Origin: Alphaproteobacteria bacterium UBA2966
GTDB taxonomy: Bacteria; Pseudomonadota; Alphaproteobacteria; UBA2966
DNA: 53,927 nt
NCBI GenBank assembly: GCA_002348365.1
Contig: DEBC01000098.1
Coordinates: 89,055 to 142,981, forward strand
Reading direction: 5' to 3'
Part shown: positions 17,663 to 26,229 of the stretch, piece after piece
Numbering within the stretch: the stretch's first letter is position 1
Layout: every line of letters starts with the position of its first letter
The notes under the pieces: model-generated
The model's database searches: none
What the model was told of the DNA's origin: nothing
The model's input: only the letters and a program-made list of their open reading frames with translations
Translations under genes and position numbers: made by a program

Positions 17663-18640
17663 ATGGAGGTGTCTGATCAGGCGCGTCGATTGCAGTCGGA
17701 AGCGCTAATCTGGGACATGACGCTTCCGTACACCGACTATGGCGATCCGGCCCTGAAGGTCGCCATGTTGGAACGCATGGCAGCCCATGGGTTCGACGCG
17801 GTTTCGCTGACCGTCGGCGGTGACTGGATGGAACTGCCAACCACAATCCAATCGATCGCCAAAGAACGTCAGTATTTCCTGAGCCGGCCTGATGATTACG
17901 TCCTCATCGAGACGGCAGACGACATCGTTCGAGCCAAGCACGAGAACAAGTTGGCAGTGGGATTCCATTTCCAGGGCACCAACCCCATCGCCCACAACCT
18001 CGCGATGGTTGAGTTGTACTACAAGCTCGGCATCCGCCACATGCTGATGTGCTACAACGTCAAGACGCCTATCGGCGACGGGTGCCAAGAACAAACGGAC
18101 GGCGGGTTAAGCCGCTTGGGCGCTGATCTGGTCCGAGAGATGAACCGGGTCGGGATGCTGGTGGACGTGGCGCATACCGGATATCGCACCAGCATGGATG
18201 TTTTCGACGTCTCGGATGAACCGGTCATCATTTCGCACGCGAACGCCCGGGCATTGTGCGATCACACGCGGAACATCAAAGACGATCAGATTGTCGCGTG
18301 CGCCAATTCGGGCGGCGTCATCGGTGTCATCGCTTTTGGGCCGGTCCTGGGAGACGACGGGACACCCCTCGTTGACCTTCTCATCCGCCACATCCGATAC
18401 ATGGCGAATCTGGTGGGTCCACAGCACGTGGGGCTTGCTCTGGACCTGATTTACGATCAATCCGTTTCCACACGGACCATGTGGAACCCCTACTTCCATC
18501 CGCGTCCCATTCCCGACATCCCGCCTGAACAGATGAACCTGATCATCGAAGGTTTGCTCCGCGATGGTTTCTCCGAGGATGAGACTCGCGGCATTTTAGG
18601 TGAGAATTGGCTCGCCGTGGCGCGAAAGGTCTGGAAATAG
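17663..18640 (+). CDS. Membrane dipeptidase-like protein (peptidase family M19)
   Basis: This 325-residue protein belongs to the M19 renal-dipeptidase group of the amidohydrolase superfamily, metal enzymes acting on dipeptides and related amides. Recognisable parts are the GFHFQGTNP strand, DVAHTGYRTSMDVFDVSDEPV with the metal-ligand histidine, IISHANARALCDHTRNI with the next histidine, VGLALDLIYDQ, and the C-terminal GENWLAVARKVW. At the N-terminus, where classical members have a DGHND-like HxD motif, this protein has IWDMTLPYTDYG without the histidine. The metal site or substrate may therefore differ from true dipeptidases. No signal peptide is visible. It lies 34 bp before the M20 hydrolase on the same strand. 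Confidence 0.85.
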   Translation: MEVSDQARRLQSEALIWDMTLPYTDYGDPALKVAMLERMAAHGFDAVSLTVGGDWMELPTTIQSIAKERQYFLSRPDDYVLIETADDIVRAKHENKLAVGFHFQGTNPIAHNLAMVELYYKLGIRHMLMCYNVKTPIGDGCQEQTDGGLSRLGADLVREMNRVGMLVDVAHTGYRTSMDVFDVSDEPVIISHANARALCDHTRNIKDDQIVACANSGGVIGVIAFGPVLGDDGTPLVDLLIRHIRYMANLVGPQHVGLALDLIYDQSVSTRTMWNPYFHPRPIPDIPPEQMNLIIEGLLRDGFSEDETRGILGENWLAVARKVWK

Positions 18641-18674
18641 GTAGACTCCCACCTCCGGGTTCGAAGGGAACAAA

Positions 18675-19991
18675 ATGAGTCTTCAAACAGCGCCAACGCC
18701 TGCGGAGTTTGCCGAGGCTGTCAATGAGTCAATGCCCATCGCGGAGCGTTTGTTTACTGAGCTTGAAGAGAAAACGGCCGATGGCGTCGGCGTCACGCGG
18801 GGTTCTTACGGTGAAGGGGAGCAAATCGCGCATGACCTCTTGCAAGGCGCAGCGACGTCCCTGAACCTCGAGATCAGCAAGGACCCTGCAGGCAACCTTT
18901 ACATGACCCTGCCAGGTGAAGATCGGGACGCACCGGCCTGGTTCGTTGGCTCTCATCTCGATTCCGTCTATCACGGGGGCAACTTTGACGGCGCGGCCGG
19001 CGTCATCGCCGGGGTCACGGCCCAGGCGGCTCTCCAGCGACTGCAAATCACGCCAGCCCGTGACATCACCGTGATGGGTATCCGTGCCGAGGAATGCAGC
19101 ACCTGGTTTGTGGGCCACCACGGTGGCCATCTCGGAAGTCGCGCCGTGCTGGGATTGCTGTGGCCGGGCGAAATGGAATCAGCCGTTCACGTGCATACCG
19201 GTCGAACGCTTGCCCAATGCATGGACGACGCGGGCTTCGACTCCTCGTACTTCCGTGAGAGCAACCAGCCTTATCTGAGACCCGACAATGTTAAGGGCTA
19301 CTTTGAACTCCACATCGAACAAGGTCCCGTGTTGCATCACGAGGGTTTTCCGGTTGGCATCGTCACGGGAATCCGCGGCTGTCTGCGCGCTCGCAGCGCA
19401 TATACAACAGGCGTCTACACACATTCCGGCGCGGTGCCTCAGGAGATGCGGCGGGATGCTGTGCTCGGCACGGCCGAGCTCATGCTGGACATCGAGAAGC
19501 AGTGTACTGAGGCGCGGGCCAGTGGCCGCGATATGGTCTTTGCAGCAGGCAAATTCTTCACCGATTCAGACCATCACTCCATCGTCAAGGTTCCCGGATC
19601 CGTCGGGTTTGCCATCGATATCCGCAGCCAGGACACAGTCGTTCTGGAGGAGATGCAGACGTACGTCACGAAGCGCGCCGCCGAGATAAATAAGCGGCGA
19701 GGGATTGAAATCGACCTCAACGAAATGTCCCTCGTAACACCTGCGGTCATGGACAAGGGTTACCGGGCCCACATGCAAAGAGGCGCCAAGCTCCTCGATG
19801 TGTCGTACATGGATATTCCCAGCGGCGCTGGGCATGACGCAGCCGATTTTCACGATGTGGGAATTCCCGCCGCGATGATATTCATCCGCAACGATCACGG
19901 CAGTCACAATCCCGACGAAGCCATGGAATTGGATGACTTCGCTCTCGGTACTAGACTGCTGGCGTGGACTCTGGCGACGCTGGACGAGTAG
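18675..19991 (+). CDS. M20-family Zn hydrolase (N-carbamoyl-L-amino acid hydrolase/allantoate amidohydrolase-like)
   Basis: This 438-residue binuclear zinc hydrolase belongs to the hydantoinase/carbamoylase branch of M20, which cleaves N-carbamoyl or ureido groups from amino acids or allantoate. Metal-site motifs are VGSHLDSVYHGGNFDGAAGV (His, Asp), the paired glutamates in GIRAEECSTWF, and FELHIEQGPVL (His). The C-terminus has DIPSGAGHDAADF and the dimer-type NPDEAMELDDFALGTRLL. In the best-studied members the glutamate motif is followed by small residues and RF; here it is CSTWF. It sits with other C-N hydrolases (dipeptidase, deacetylase), suggesting a catabolic module. The next gene starts 26 bp beyond its stop. 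Confidence 0.88.
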   Translation: MSLQTAPTPAEFAEAVNESMPIAERLFTELEEKTADGVGVTRGSYGEGEQIAHDLLQGAATSLNLEISKDPAGNLYMTLPGEDRDAPAWFVGSHLDSVYHGGNFDGAAGVIAGVTAQAALQRLQITPARDITVMGIRAEECSTWFVGHHGGHLGSRAVLGLLWPGEMESAVHVHTGRTLAQCMDDAGFDSSYFRESNQPYLRPDNVKGYFELHIEQGPVLHHEGFPVGIVTGIRGCLRARSAYTTGVYTHSGAVPQEMRRDAVLGTAELMLDIEKQCTEARASGRDMVFAAGKFFTDSDHHSIVKVPGSVGFAIDIRSQDTVVLEEMQTYVTKRAAEINKRRGIEIDLNEMSLVTPAVMDKGYRAHMQRGAKLLDVSYMDIPSGAGHDAADFHDVGIPAAMIFIRNDHGSHNPDEAMELDDFALGTRLLAWTLATLDE

Positions 19992-20017
19992 CCGGCGTCC
20001 CTGTGGCGAGACCTGCC

Positions 20018-20923
20018 ATGACGACTCATTTCATCGACCGCTCCGAGAACGATCTATACGAGAACGCGGGTTTTCGCGTGACTCCTCTCTCGGAACGTGT
20101 GGGCGCGGACATTTTTGGAATAGATTTGAGTAGGCCTGTCAGCGACAACGTCTTCGAGGCGATCCATACGGCATGGCTTCAAAACCTCGTTCTGCGATTT
20201 CGCGGTCAGCACTTGTCTGATTCCGATCTGGTTCGCTTCAGCGGTATGTTCGGTGAACTGGACACCTACACGCATCCAAATCCGCTTGAAGAAGATCCCT
20301 ACCCGGAAATATTCATCGTCTCCAACATCACAGCCGAGGACGGAACCCCGATCGGGCAGCTGGGCGCCGACGCCGTGCCCTGGCACACGGACATGTCCTA
20401 TACCAAAAAGCCGCCAAAGATGAGCACGCTTTACGGCATCGAAGTCACGGCACAAGGTGGCGAAACTGGTTTCCTCAGCATGTATCACGCCTACGACACG
20501 CTGGATGGCAATCTGCGGAAAAAGGTCGAAGGTTGCCTTCTCAAGCAGGATGACGGTCACGTGGCGGATGGCACGCTGCGACCGGAATTCGATCCCGACG
20601 ATTACGCGGATCCCAGAACCTCACCGGGACCACAACATCCCATTGTGCGCACCCACCCGGAATCCGGTCGGGAATGCCTCTATCTGGGCAAGCGAAACTT
20701 CGCCTATATCCCCGGTTTTTCGCTGGAGGAGTCAGAGGTGATACTGGATGCTTTATGGTCTCACGCCATACGTGAGGAATTCGCCTGGTTCAATGAATGG
20801 GAACCCGGCGACTTTCTGATGTGGGACAATCGGTGCACCATGCATTCGCGACGGGCGTTCCACCATGCGTCACGACGCATCCATCACCGGACCCAGGTCA
20901 AAGACACCGAAAGACCCCGCTAA
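20018..20923 (+). CDS. TauD/TfdA-family Fe(II)/2-oxoglutarate dioxygenase
   Basis: This 301-residue protein is an Fe(II)/2-oxoglutarate-dependent dioxygenase of the TauD/TfdA group, which hydroxylates small acids such as taurine or phenoxyacetate. The N-terminus has ERVGADIFGIDLSRPVSD. The metal triad is His and Asp in VPWHTDMSYTKKPPK plus the distal His in NRCTMHSRRAFHHAS. An arginine in RRIHHRTQVK would bind the 2-oxoglutarate carboxylate. The start is taken at the internal ATG 20018, because the upstream frame overlaps the M20 gene and is not conserved-looking. It lies between two C-N hydrolase genes on the same strand. A second paralogous-type dioxygenase occurs at 33.2 kb. Confidence 0.92.
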   Translation: MTTHFIDRSENDLYENAGFRVTPLSERVGADIFGIDLSRPVSDNVFEAIHTAWLQNLVLRFRGQHLSDSDLVRFSGMFGELDTYTHPNPLEEDPYPEIFIVSNITAEDGTPIGQLGADAVPWHTDMSYTKKPPKMSTLYGIEVTAQGGETGFLSMYHAYDTLDGNLRKKVEGCLLKQDDGHVADGTLRPEFDPDDYADPRTSPGPQHPIVRTHPESGRECLYLGKRNFAYIPGFSLEESEVILDALWSHAIREEFAWFNEWEPGDFLMWDNRCTMHSRRAFHHASRRIHHRTQVKDTERPR

Positions 20924-20973
20924 TCTATTCAATACCCTTAATGGGGGTCTATCTATCAGGGAGCTAGACAAAC

Positions 20974-21867
20974 ATGCCGGAAAACAACCCACGCATTCCC
21001 CTTCGGCTACTCGACGAAATGCCGGAACTGCAGCCCCTGAACGGCAAGCCGATCATGGTGCATGTCGTCATGAATCTCGAGGTCTGGCCCTTCGAACAAC
21101 CGATGCCCCGAGCAATCCTGCAGAATCCGCATGGCAAATCGCCGATGCCGGACATCGGCAACTTTAGCTGGGCCGAGTACGGTCTCCGTACAGGCGTGCC
21201 GCGCCTCGCACGCATATTCGAAGAACGCGGATTGCCCGTAACCAACATGATGAATGCCGCCTTGCCCGACTTCTATCCATCCGTCGCCCAACTCGCTCTC
21301 GATGCAGGTTGGGAGTTGTGCGGCCACGGGCTCTTCCAGCGGTCCCTGCTCGGTGAGGACGACGAAGAAGGCGTAATCGACGAGGCGCTCGAGAAATTTG
21401 AAGCGTATTCGGGATCGCGCCCCAAAGGCTGGCTTGGTCCGGGGTACGGTGAAAGCCTGAATACGCCGGATATCCTGAAGAGCAAAGGAATCGAGTACAT
21501 CCATGACTGGATGTTCTACGACACACCCACCTGGATGAAGACCAAGCACGGTCCCTTGATGGCCCTCCCCTACGCGCTGGACATGAATGATGTCATGACC
21601 TTTGCGCTCGATCGCAACACCGCCGAGGAGTACTACATCCGCTGGAAGGCCGCGGCGGATTATTTCGGGAAGGAACCTGGATTACCTCCACGCATCATGA
21701 CCATGGGACTCCATCCCCACATCATCGGGGTTCCCTACCGCCTCGACATGTTCACCCGCACTCTCGACATGCTGCTGGAACGCCCCGACACGATATTTGT
21801 AACTGGCAGCCAGATTGCCGACTGGTTCCGAGATCAGGATCCCGAAGGCAAGCGCATGGTGGAGTGA
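20974..21867 (+). CDS. NodB-fold polysaccharide deacetylase / PuuE-type allantoinase family
   Basis: This 297-residue NodB-homology protein resembles the PuuE-like branch of cytoplasmic, metal-independent or metal-dependent C-N hydrolases more than secreted chitin deacetylases. No signal peptide is visible. Family-like segments are the FSWAEYGLRTGVPRLARIFEE start of the barrel, GWELCGHGLFQRSLLGEDDE (the place where the metal-binding H-xxx-H normally lies), KGWLGPGYGESLNTPDILK, and ATP-independent barrel end TMGLHPHIIGVPYRLDM. GGGAGC lies 9 bases before the ATG. It ends the plus-strand run starting at 16.6 kb. With the M20 hydrolase it suggests ureide or hydantoin-type substrates, which is an inference. 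Confidence 0.82.
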   Translation: MPENNPRIPLRLLDEMPELQPLNGKPIMVHVVMNLEVWPFEQPMPRAILQNPHGKSPMPDIGNFSWAEYGLRTGVPRLARIFEERGLPVTNMMNAALPDFYPSVAQLALDAGWELCGHGLFQRSLLGEDDEEGVIDEALEKFEAYSGSRPKGWLGPGYGESLNTPDILKSKGIEYIHDWMFYDTPTWMKTKHGPLMALPYALDMNDVMTFALDRNTAEEYYIRWKAAADYFGKEPGLPPRIMTMGLHPHIIGVPYRLDMFTRTLDMLLERPDTIFVTGSQIADWFRDQDPEGKRMVE

Positions 21868-21878
21868 TCCTCCGAGAG

Positions 21879-22805
21879 TTATCCGCTGGGTGGGAGCGGG
21901 GCTTCAACGATGACACGTTCGTCGAACCCGGTGACCACACAACTCTGGTAAGCCATACCCATTGAAATGCGCCCCCCGCTGATCAACGCCGATTTGAGCC
22001 ATTCGAATCCGCGCTGACCGACGAGCGTGTGGGAACCCCACAACTGGACTGCCTGATATCGCGCGATGGCACCCCTCAGTGTCTGGAAGGACAACTCGGG
22101 GAAGTACCCCGAGACCAACCGGGCAATGGTCGTCGGAGTCTGATGGTGGAGCCACTTGAGTGTTCTGAACATACTCCGGGAGAGGCCGTGGGCAACTTCG
22201 GGGCAGTCTCGGAGAAATCCCGCTGTCGTGTAAAAGGTCGTGTAGGCGACGGCTCCGCGATCAGCTGCAGCACTCCAGACATGACCGATGCCATCTTTCA
22301 CCAGCATTTCCACATAGGGTTCGTAGATTTGGATGACATCGAGGGCACCATTCTTCAGCGCCACGATGTTGTCGGCCATGGTCTCGTCTGACACACGCTC
22401 GAGTGACTCCGGTTCCATGCCCAACAATCTCAAGTCGTGTTGCAGGCACAACCATGGTGTCGGAACCTCAGCCACGGTTCCGACACGCACATCCATCAAA
22501 TCCTCTAGCGTGAAACTGGAATTGGGTTCGTTGCCAACCAGGAAGAAGGGATCACGTGCCACCACCTGGCAGAAACAAATCAGGCCGCAGTTGGGATCCT
22601 CATCGTATTCGTGCAACACGCGCGCGGGGCCTCCCCAGGCCACATCAGCCTTCCCCTCCATAAGGTCCTTGGCCGTTCGGTCGGGACCAGGGGATGTCGC
22701 CACGCGAATATCCAAGCCTTCCGCCTGAAACGTCCCCAGCTCAAGTGCCGCGTAGAACGGCACGTAAGGGACCGCACGCAGGTTTTCGTAGAGCGTAATC
22801 TTCAT
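21879..22805 (-). CDS. Orphan ABC-type substrate-binding protein (NMT1/THI5/SsuA-like)
   Basis: This 308-residue protein has the type II periplasmic-binding fold of the NMT1/THI5/TauA/SsuA group. Examples are YVPFYAALELGTFQAEGLDI, DLMEGKADVAWGGPARVL, DLMDVRVGTVAEVPTPWLC and VALKNGALDVIQIYEPYVEML. It starts directly at the mature fold (MKITLYENLRAVPY) with no signal peptide, and no ABC permease or ATPase gene is in the window. It may be cytoplasmic like THI5-type enzymes or ligand sensors, or its start may be misplaced. It is convergent with the deacetylase (11-bp gap) and divergent from the first MFS transporter. Confidence 0.8.
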   Translation of the reverse strand: MKITLYENLRAVPYVPFYAALELGTFQAEGLDIRVATSPGPDRTAKDLMEGKADVAWGGPARVLHEYDEDPNCGLICFCQVVARDPFFLVGNEPNSSFTLEDLMDVRVGTVAEVPTPWLCLQHDLRLLGMEPESLERVSDETMADNIVALKNGALDVIQIYEPYVEMLVKDGIGHVWSAAADRGAVAYTTFYTTAGFLRDCPEVAHGLSRSMFRTLKWLHHQTPTTIARLVSGYFPELSFQTLRGAIARYQAVQLWGSHTLVGQRGFEWLKSALISGGRISMGMAYQSCVVTGFDERVIVEAPLPPSG

Positions 22806-22982
22806 TTTGGCTTGTGAGGCTTACCGTGAACCAGAACGCGATGATAATAGCCTAGGGCAACCTGGCCGCAGAGAAATCGGCAGGTTTAGGGAATCAGATT
22901 CCGATAAGCGCATGCAATTTCCCGCCAGGCTTCGTCCCTTTCGGTCCTCGATATCGGGGTAGCGACAGATAAAGGAACCAGC

Positions 22983-24500
22983 GTGACGGACGAACCGACC
23001 ATGGCTGTCTACTCACGACTGCAACAGACCTTCATCCTGATTTCGCTGACCTTCGCGTCGGCACTCCCGACACTCAATGTGACCGTGGGCAATGCGGTGC
23101 TCCCGCAGATGCGTGGCGATCTCTCCGCCGGTCTGGAGGAAATCTCCTGGGTTCTGACAGCGACCATGGTGTGCACGGCCATCGCGATGCCTACAGCCGG
23201 GTGGCTCGGGATGCGTTTCAGTCAGCGGCGCGCACTCATCGTCTGCATAACTGCATTCACGTTTGCCTCAGCCATGCTGGGGATCGCTGACACGCCCGAG
23301 GAAGTCGTGTTCTGGCGCGCCTGTCAGGGCTTGTTCGGCGGTCCCATATCACCACTCTGCATCCCCGTCATACTCAGTACCTATCCCAAACGGGATCATG
23401 GAATGGCCATGGCACTTTGGGCAGGCGGTGTCATGTTGTCACCCATAATGGGCCCACCGCTGGGGGGATATCTAACGTCGATCTATGACTGGCACCTGAC
23501 CTATGCGTTCATGGTGCCTCTTGGAATCATCACCTACTTTCTGGTGGTCGGAGCAGTCCCTGATTCTCGGCGGCATACCGACTTACGTTTCGACTGGCTG
23601 GGATTCCTCGCGCTCTCCGTCGCGCTCCCTGCCACGCAAATCATGGTGGATCGCGGCACACGGCTTGATTGGTTTGAGTCTCAAGAAATCACCGCGTGGG
23701 CCATTATCGCAGTCTGCACATTCTATTTCTTCCTGGCCCATAGCTTGACCACGCGTCAGCCGTTCGTGGATTTCCGAATCTTTCGCGACAAGAATTTTGT
23801 CATCGGAAGCACCTGCCTGTTGGTCTCGGGAGTCTTGACCTTCGCGCCGTTGATTCTGCTTCCGACACTGCTTGGAGATTTGCGTGGCGTACCGGTGGAG
23901 ACCATTGGTTTCATGCTGATGCCGCGCGGCATCGGATTCGTCTTAGGTACATTCGTCCTTGGCCGCCTGATCAGAGTGCTCGATCCGCGCATGATGCTGG
24001 CGTTCGGATTTCTCATCGAGGCCGTCGCTTTTTGGTATATGACCACGTTCGATCTCACCATAGGCCTGCAGGAAGTATTTGTCGCCGTGGTCGTTCTCGG
24101 TACCGGCGAAGCGGTCATGTGGACACCGGTCGCAGCGATCACCTTCTCGACTCTGGCACCCCATCTCCGCGCTCACGGGTCAGCGATTTTTCAGTTTGGA
24201 CGATTCTTCGCCAGTGGCATGGGGGTCTCCGCAGCCGTCATCGTTCTCTCGCGATCAACCCAAAGTAACCACGCGACCCTGACCGAGTTCGTACCACCGT
24301 TCAGCGAAGTACTCCGATCCGGGGACTTCGCTGCGTTCTGGAATATCTCAGGCCTCGAAGGACTTGCGCGCCTCGACGGGGAGATGACGCGCCAAGCGAC
24401 CATGATCGGCTACATCAACGATTTCTGGCTGCTGATGATGTTGATGTTGGCTGTCATGCCTCTGATTTTGTTCCTAGATCGGCCTGGAAGTTCCGAGTGA
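22983..24500 (+). CDS. DHA2-family MFS transporter, copy 1 of 5
   Basis: This 505-residue inner-membrane proton-antiport-type transporter is of the 14-helix DHA2 (EmrB/QacA) family. The first helix carries TLNVTVGNAVLPQMRGDLSA and GLEEISWVLTATMVCTAIAM. Loop motif A is GWLGMRFSQRR. Motif C in helix 5 is GGVMLSPIMGPPLGGYL. A repeat-like DRGTRLDWFESQEI follows the central helices. It ends after the last helix with GYINDFWLLMMLMLAVMPLIL. The start is GTG at 22983. No EmrA/HlyD membrane-fusion partner is adjacent. It heads a block of five similar genes in one direction and is divergent from the substrate-binding protein gene, with a 177-bp region between them likely to hold the promoter. Confidence 0.92.
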   Translation: MTDEPTMAVYSRLQQTFILISLTFASALPTLNVTVGNAVLPQMRGDLSAGLEEISWVLTATMVCTAIAMPTAGWLGMRFSQRRALIVCITAFTFASAMLGIADTPEEVVFWRACQGLFGGPISPLCIPVILSTYPKRDHGMAMALWAGGVMLSPIMGPPLGGYLTSIYDWHLTYAFMVPLGIITYFLVVGAVPDSRRHTDLRFDWLGFLALSVALPATQIMVDRGTRLDWFESQEITAWAIIAVCTFYFFLAHSLTTRQPFVDFRIFRDKNFVIGSTCLLVSGVLTFAPLILLPTLLGDLRGVPVETIGFMLMPRGIGFVLGTFVLGRLIRVLDPRMMLAFGFLIEAVAFWYMTTFDLTIGLQEVFVAVVVLGTGEAVMWTPVAAITFSTLAPHLRAHGSAIFQFGRFFASGMGVSAAVIVLSRSTQSNHATLTEFVPPFSEVLRSGDFAAFWNISGLEGLARLDGEMTRQATMIGYINDFWLLMMLMLAVMPLILFLDRPGSSE

Positions 24501-24672
24501 CCTAACCCGCCCGTCCGTGCGGGTGCTGACGCGCGTCTGCTGGCCGTGGTATTACCTACGAGCGGCAGCGAAAGTGTTGGAACCGTGTTCGGGCACTGGC
24601 AACCCAGGATCCCGCCATACCGGCTAAAATTTTGCCTCGACGTCGACTGCGATGGCGAGCTTGGGATGAGGC

Positions 24673-26229
24673 GTGACTGACGAAACGACCACAACCGTAG
24701 ACTCAAGAGTGCAGCAGATATTCATTCTGCTTTCCCTCACATTCGCCTCCGCTCTGCCGACGCTCAACGTAACGATTGCCAATGCTGTGCTTCCTCAGGT
24801 TCGAGGAGATCTTTCCGCTGGTCTCGAGGAAATATCCTGGGTTCTCACCGCCAACTTGGTGTGTACCGCAATCGCGATGCCCACAGCGGGATGGCTTGGC
24901 ATGCGTTTCGGCCAGAGGCGCGTGCTGATCTGCTCGGTGATCGGATTCACGGTCGCATCGTCAATGCTGGGATTCGCCGACAGTCTCGAAGAGGTCGTGT
25001 TCTGGCGGGCCATGCAGGGATTGTTCGGTGGACCGATACCTCCCATTTGCATGCCCATCCTGCTGCGGTCGTTTGCAAAATCTGAACACGGGTGGGTCAT
25101 GGCGGTCTGGTCGGGCGGTGTGATGCTCGCCCCCATTTTGGCGCCTCCCCTCGGCGGCTACCTGACCGAACTCTATAGCTGGCGATTTGCCTTCCTGTTC
25201 ATGGTTCCCGTCGGGATCGCGACGTACTTCCTGGTGGTTGCCGCCATCACGGAATCGAGACCCATTCCCGAACTACGCCTCGACTGGATCGGATTTCTGG
25301 CGCTCGCCCTCTGTGTCGGATCCGCGCAATTCATGTTGGACCACGGCCACCGCGCCGACTGGTTCGAGTCGCCGATGGTCATCGTGTCTGCGGTCATTTC
25401 CGGACTCGCGTTATACGTGTTTCTGGTTCACTGCGTGACCACCCGACAACCCTTCGTCGACCTGCGAATATTCTTGGACAGAAATTACGCCGTCGCCTTC
25501 TCGTGCTGGTGTATCTCCGGGATTCTGACGTTTGCTCCCCTGATGCTCATTCCGACCCTGTTGGGTCGTCTCAGGGACGTACCCGTCGAAACCATTAGCA
25601 TTATGCTCACTCCCCGCGGCGTCGGCTTTGTCATCGGCGCAGTTGCGGTCGCCCGCCTCGTCAGGATCATGGATGTTCGTTTTCTCCTCGCGTTTGGCCT
25701 GGCCTCCCAGGTCCCCGCGTTCTGGTACATGTCGACCTTCGATCTGGGAGTCGGACTGTTTGAGATTTTCGTTGCGGGCTCCATCCTCGGCATGGGCGAG
25801 GCCTTTACCTGGACCGCCGTTGCGACCATCGGATTCACGTCACTCCATCCCAGCCTCCATGGGTACGGCGCGGCCGTGTTCCAGTTTGGACGCTTCTTTC
25901 TCAGCAGCGTCGGGATCTCGCTGATGGTGACGATTCTCGCGCGTTCCACGCAGATCAATCATGCGACACTCGGCGAGAATTACACGCCGTTCAACGAATC
26001 GCTTCGCCTCGCCAACCAGAGTGGCTTGTTGGACCCCAGCGTTCTTCAAGGGCTTGCGCGAATGAATAATGAAATTACCCGCCAAGCCATGATGATCGGG
26101 TACCTCAATGATTTCTGGTTGCTAACATTGCTTGCCGCCAGCATCGTGCCTCTCGTGCTGCTCCTGCGCAGACAGGAACGTACTCCGTCTCCATCCCCCG
26201 ACACCGCCTCTTCCTCGTCCAAGGCATGA
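24673..26229 (+). CDS. DHA2-family MFS transporter, copy 2 of 5
   Basis: This 518-residue 14-helix transporter is strongly similar to copy 1 over its whole length. Its N-terminus (VTDETTTTVDSRVQQIFIL against VTDEPTMAVYSRLQQTFIL) and core motif DLSAGLEEISWVLTANLV are almost superimposable. Motif A is GWLGMRFGQRR and motif C is GGVMLAPILAPPLGGYL. Its C-terminal tail is longer and serine/proline-rich (RTPSPSPDTASSSSKA). It starts at GTG 24673 behind GATGAGG. The 172 bp separating it from copy 1 is the largest gap in the array, so a second promoter is possible. Its stop overlaps the next start by four bases. Confidence 0.92.
   Translation: MTDETTTTVDSRVQQIFILLSLTFASALPTLNVTIANAVLPQVRGDLSAGLEEISWVLTANLVCTAIAMPTAGWLGMRFGQRRVLICSVIGFTVASSMLGFADSLEEVVFWRAMQGLFGGPIPPICMPILLRSFAKSEHGWVMAVWSGGVMLAPILAPPLGGYLTELYSWRFAFLFMVPVGIATYFLVVAAITESRPIPELRLDWIGFLALALCVGSAQFMLDHGHRADWFESPMVIVSAVISGLALYVFLVHCVTTRQPFVDLRIFLDRNYAVAFSCWCISGILTFAPLMLIPTLLGRLRDVPVETISIMLTPRGVGFVIGAVAVARLVRIMDVRFLLAFGLASQVPAFWYMSTFDLGVGLFEIFVAGSILGMGEAFTWTAVATIGFTSLHPSLHGYGAAVFQFGRFFLSSVGISLMVTILARSTQINHATLGENYTPFNESLRLANQSGLLDPSVLQGLARMNNEITRQAMMIGYLNDFWLLTLLAASIVPLVLLLRRQERTPSPSPDTASSSSKA

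Noticed and set aside
24501..24672. Attenuator or terminator between MFS copies 1 and 2
   Set aside because: ACCCGC/GCGGGT can form a 6-bp hairpin near 24504 but lacks a U-tract and other supporting features.
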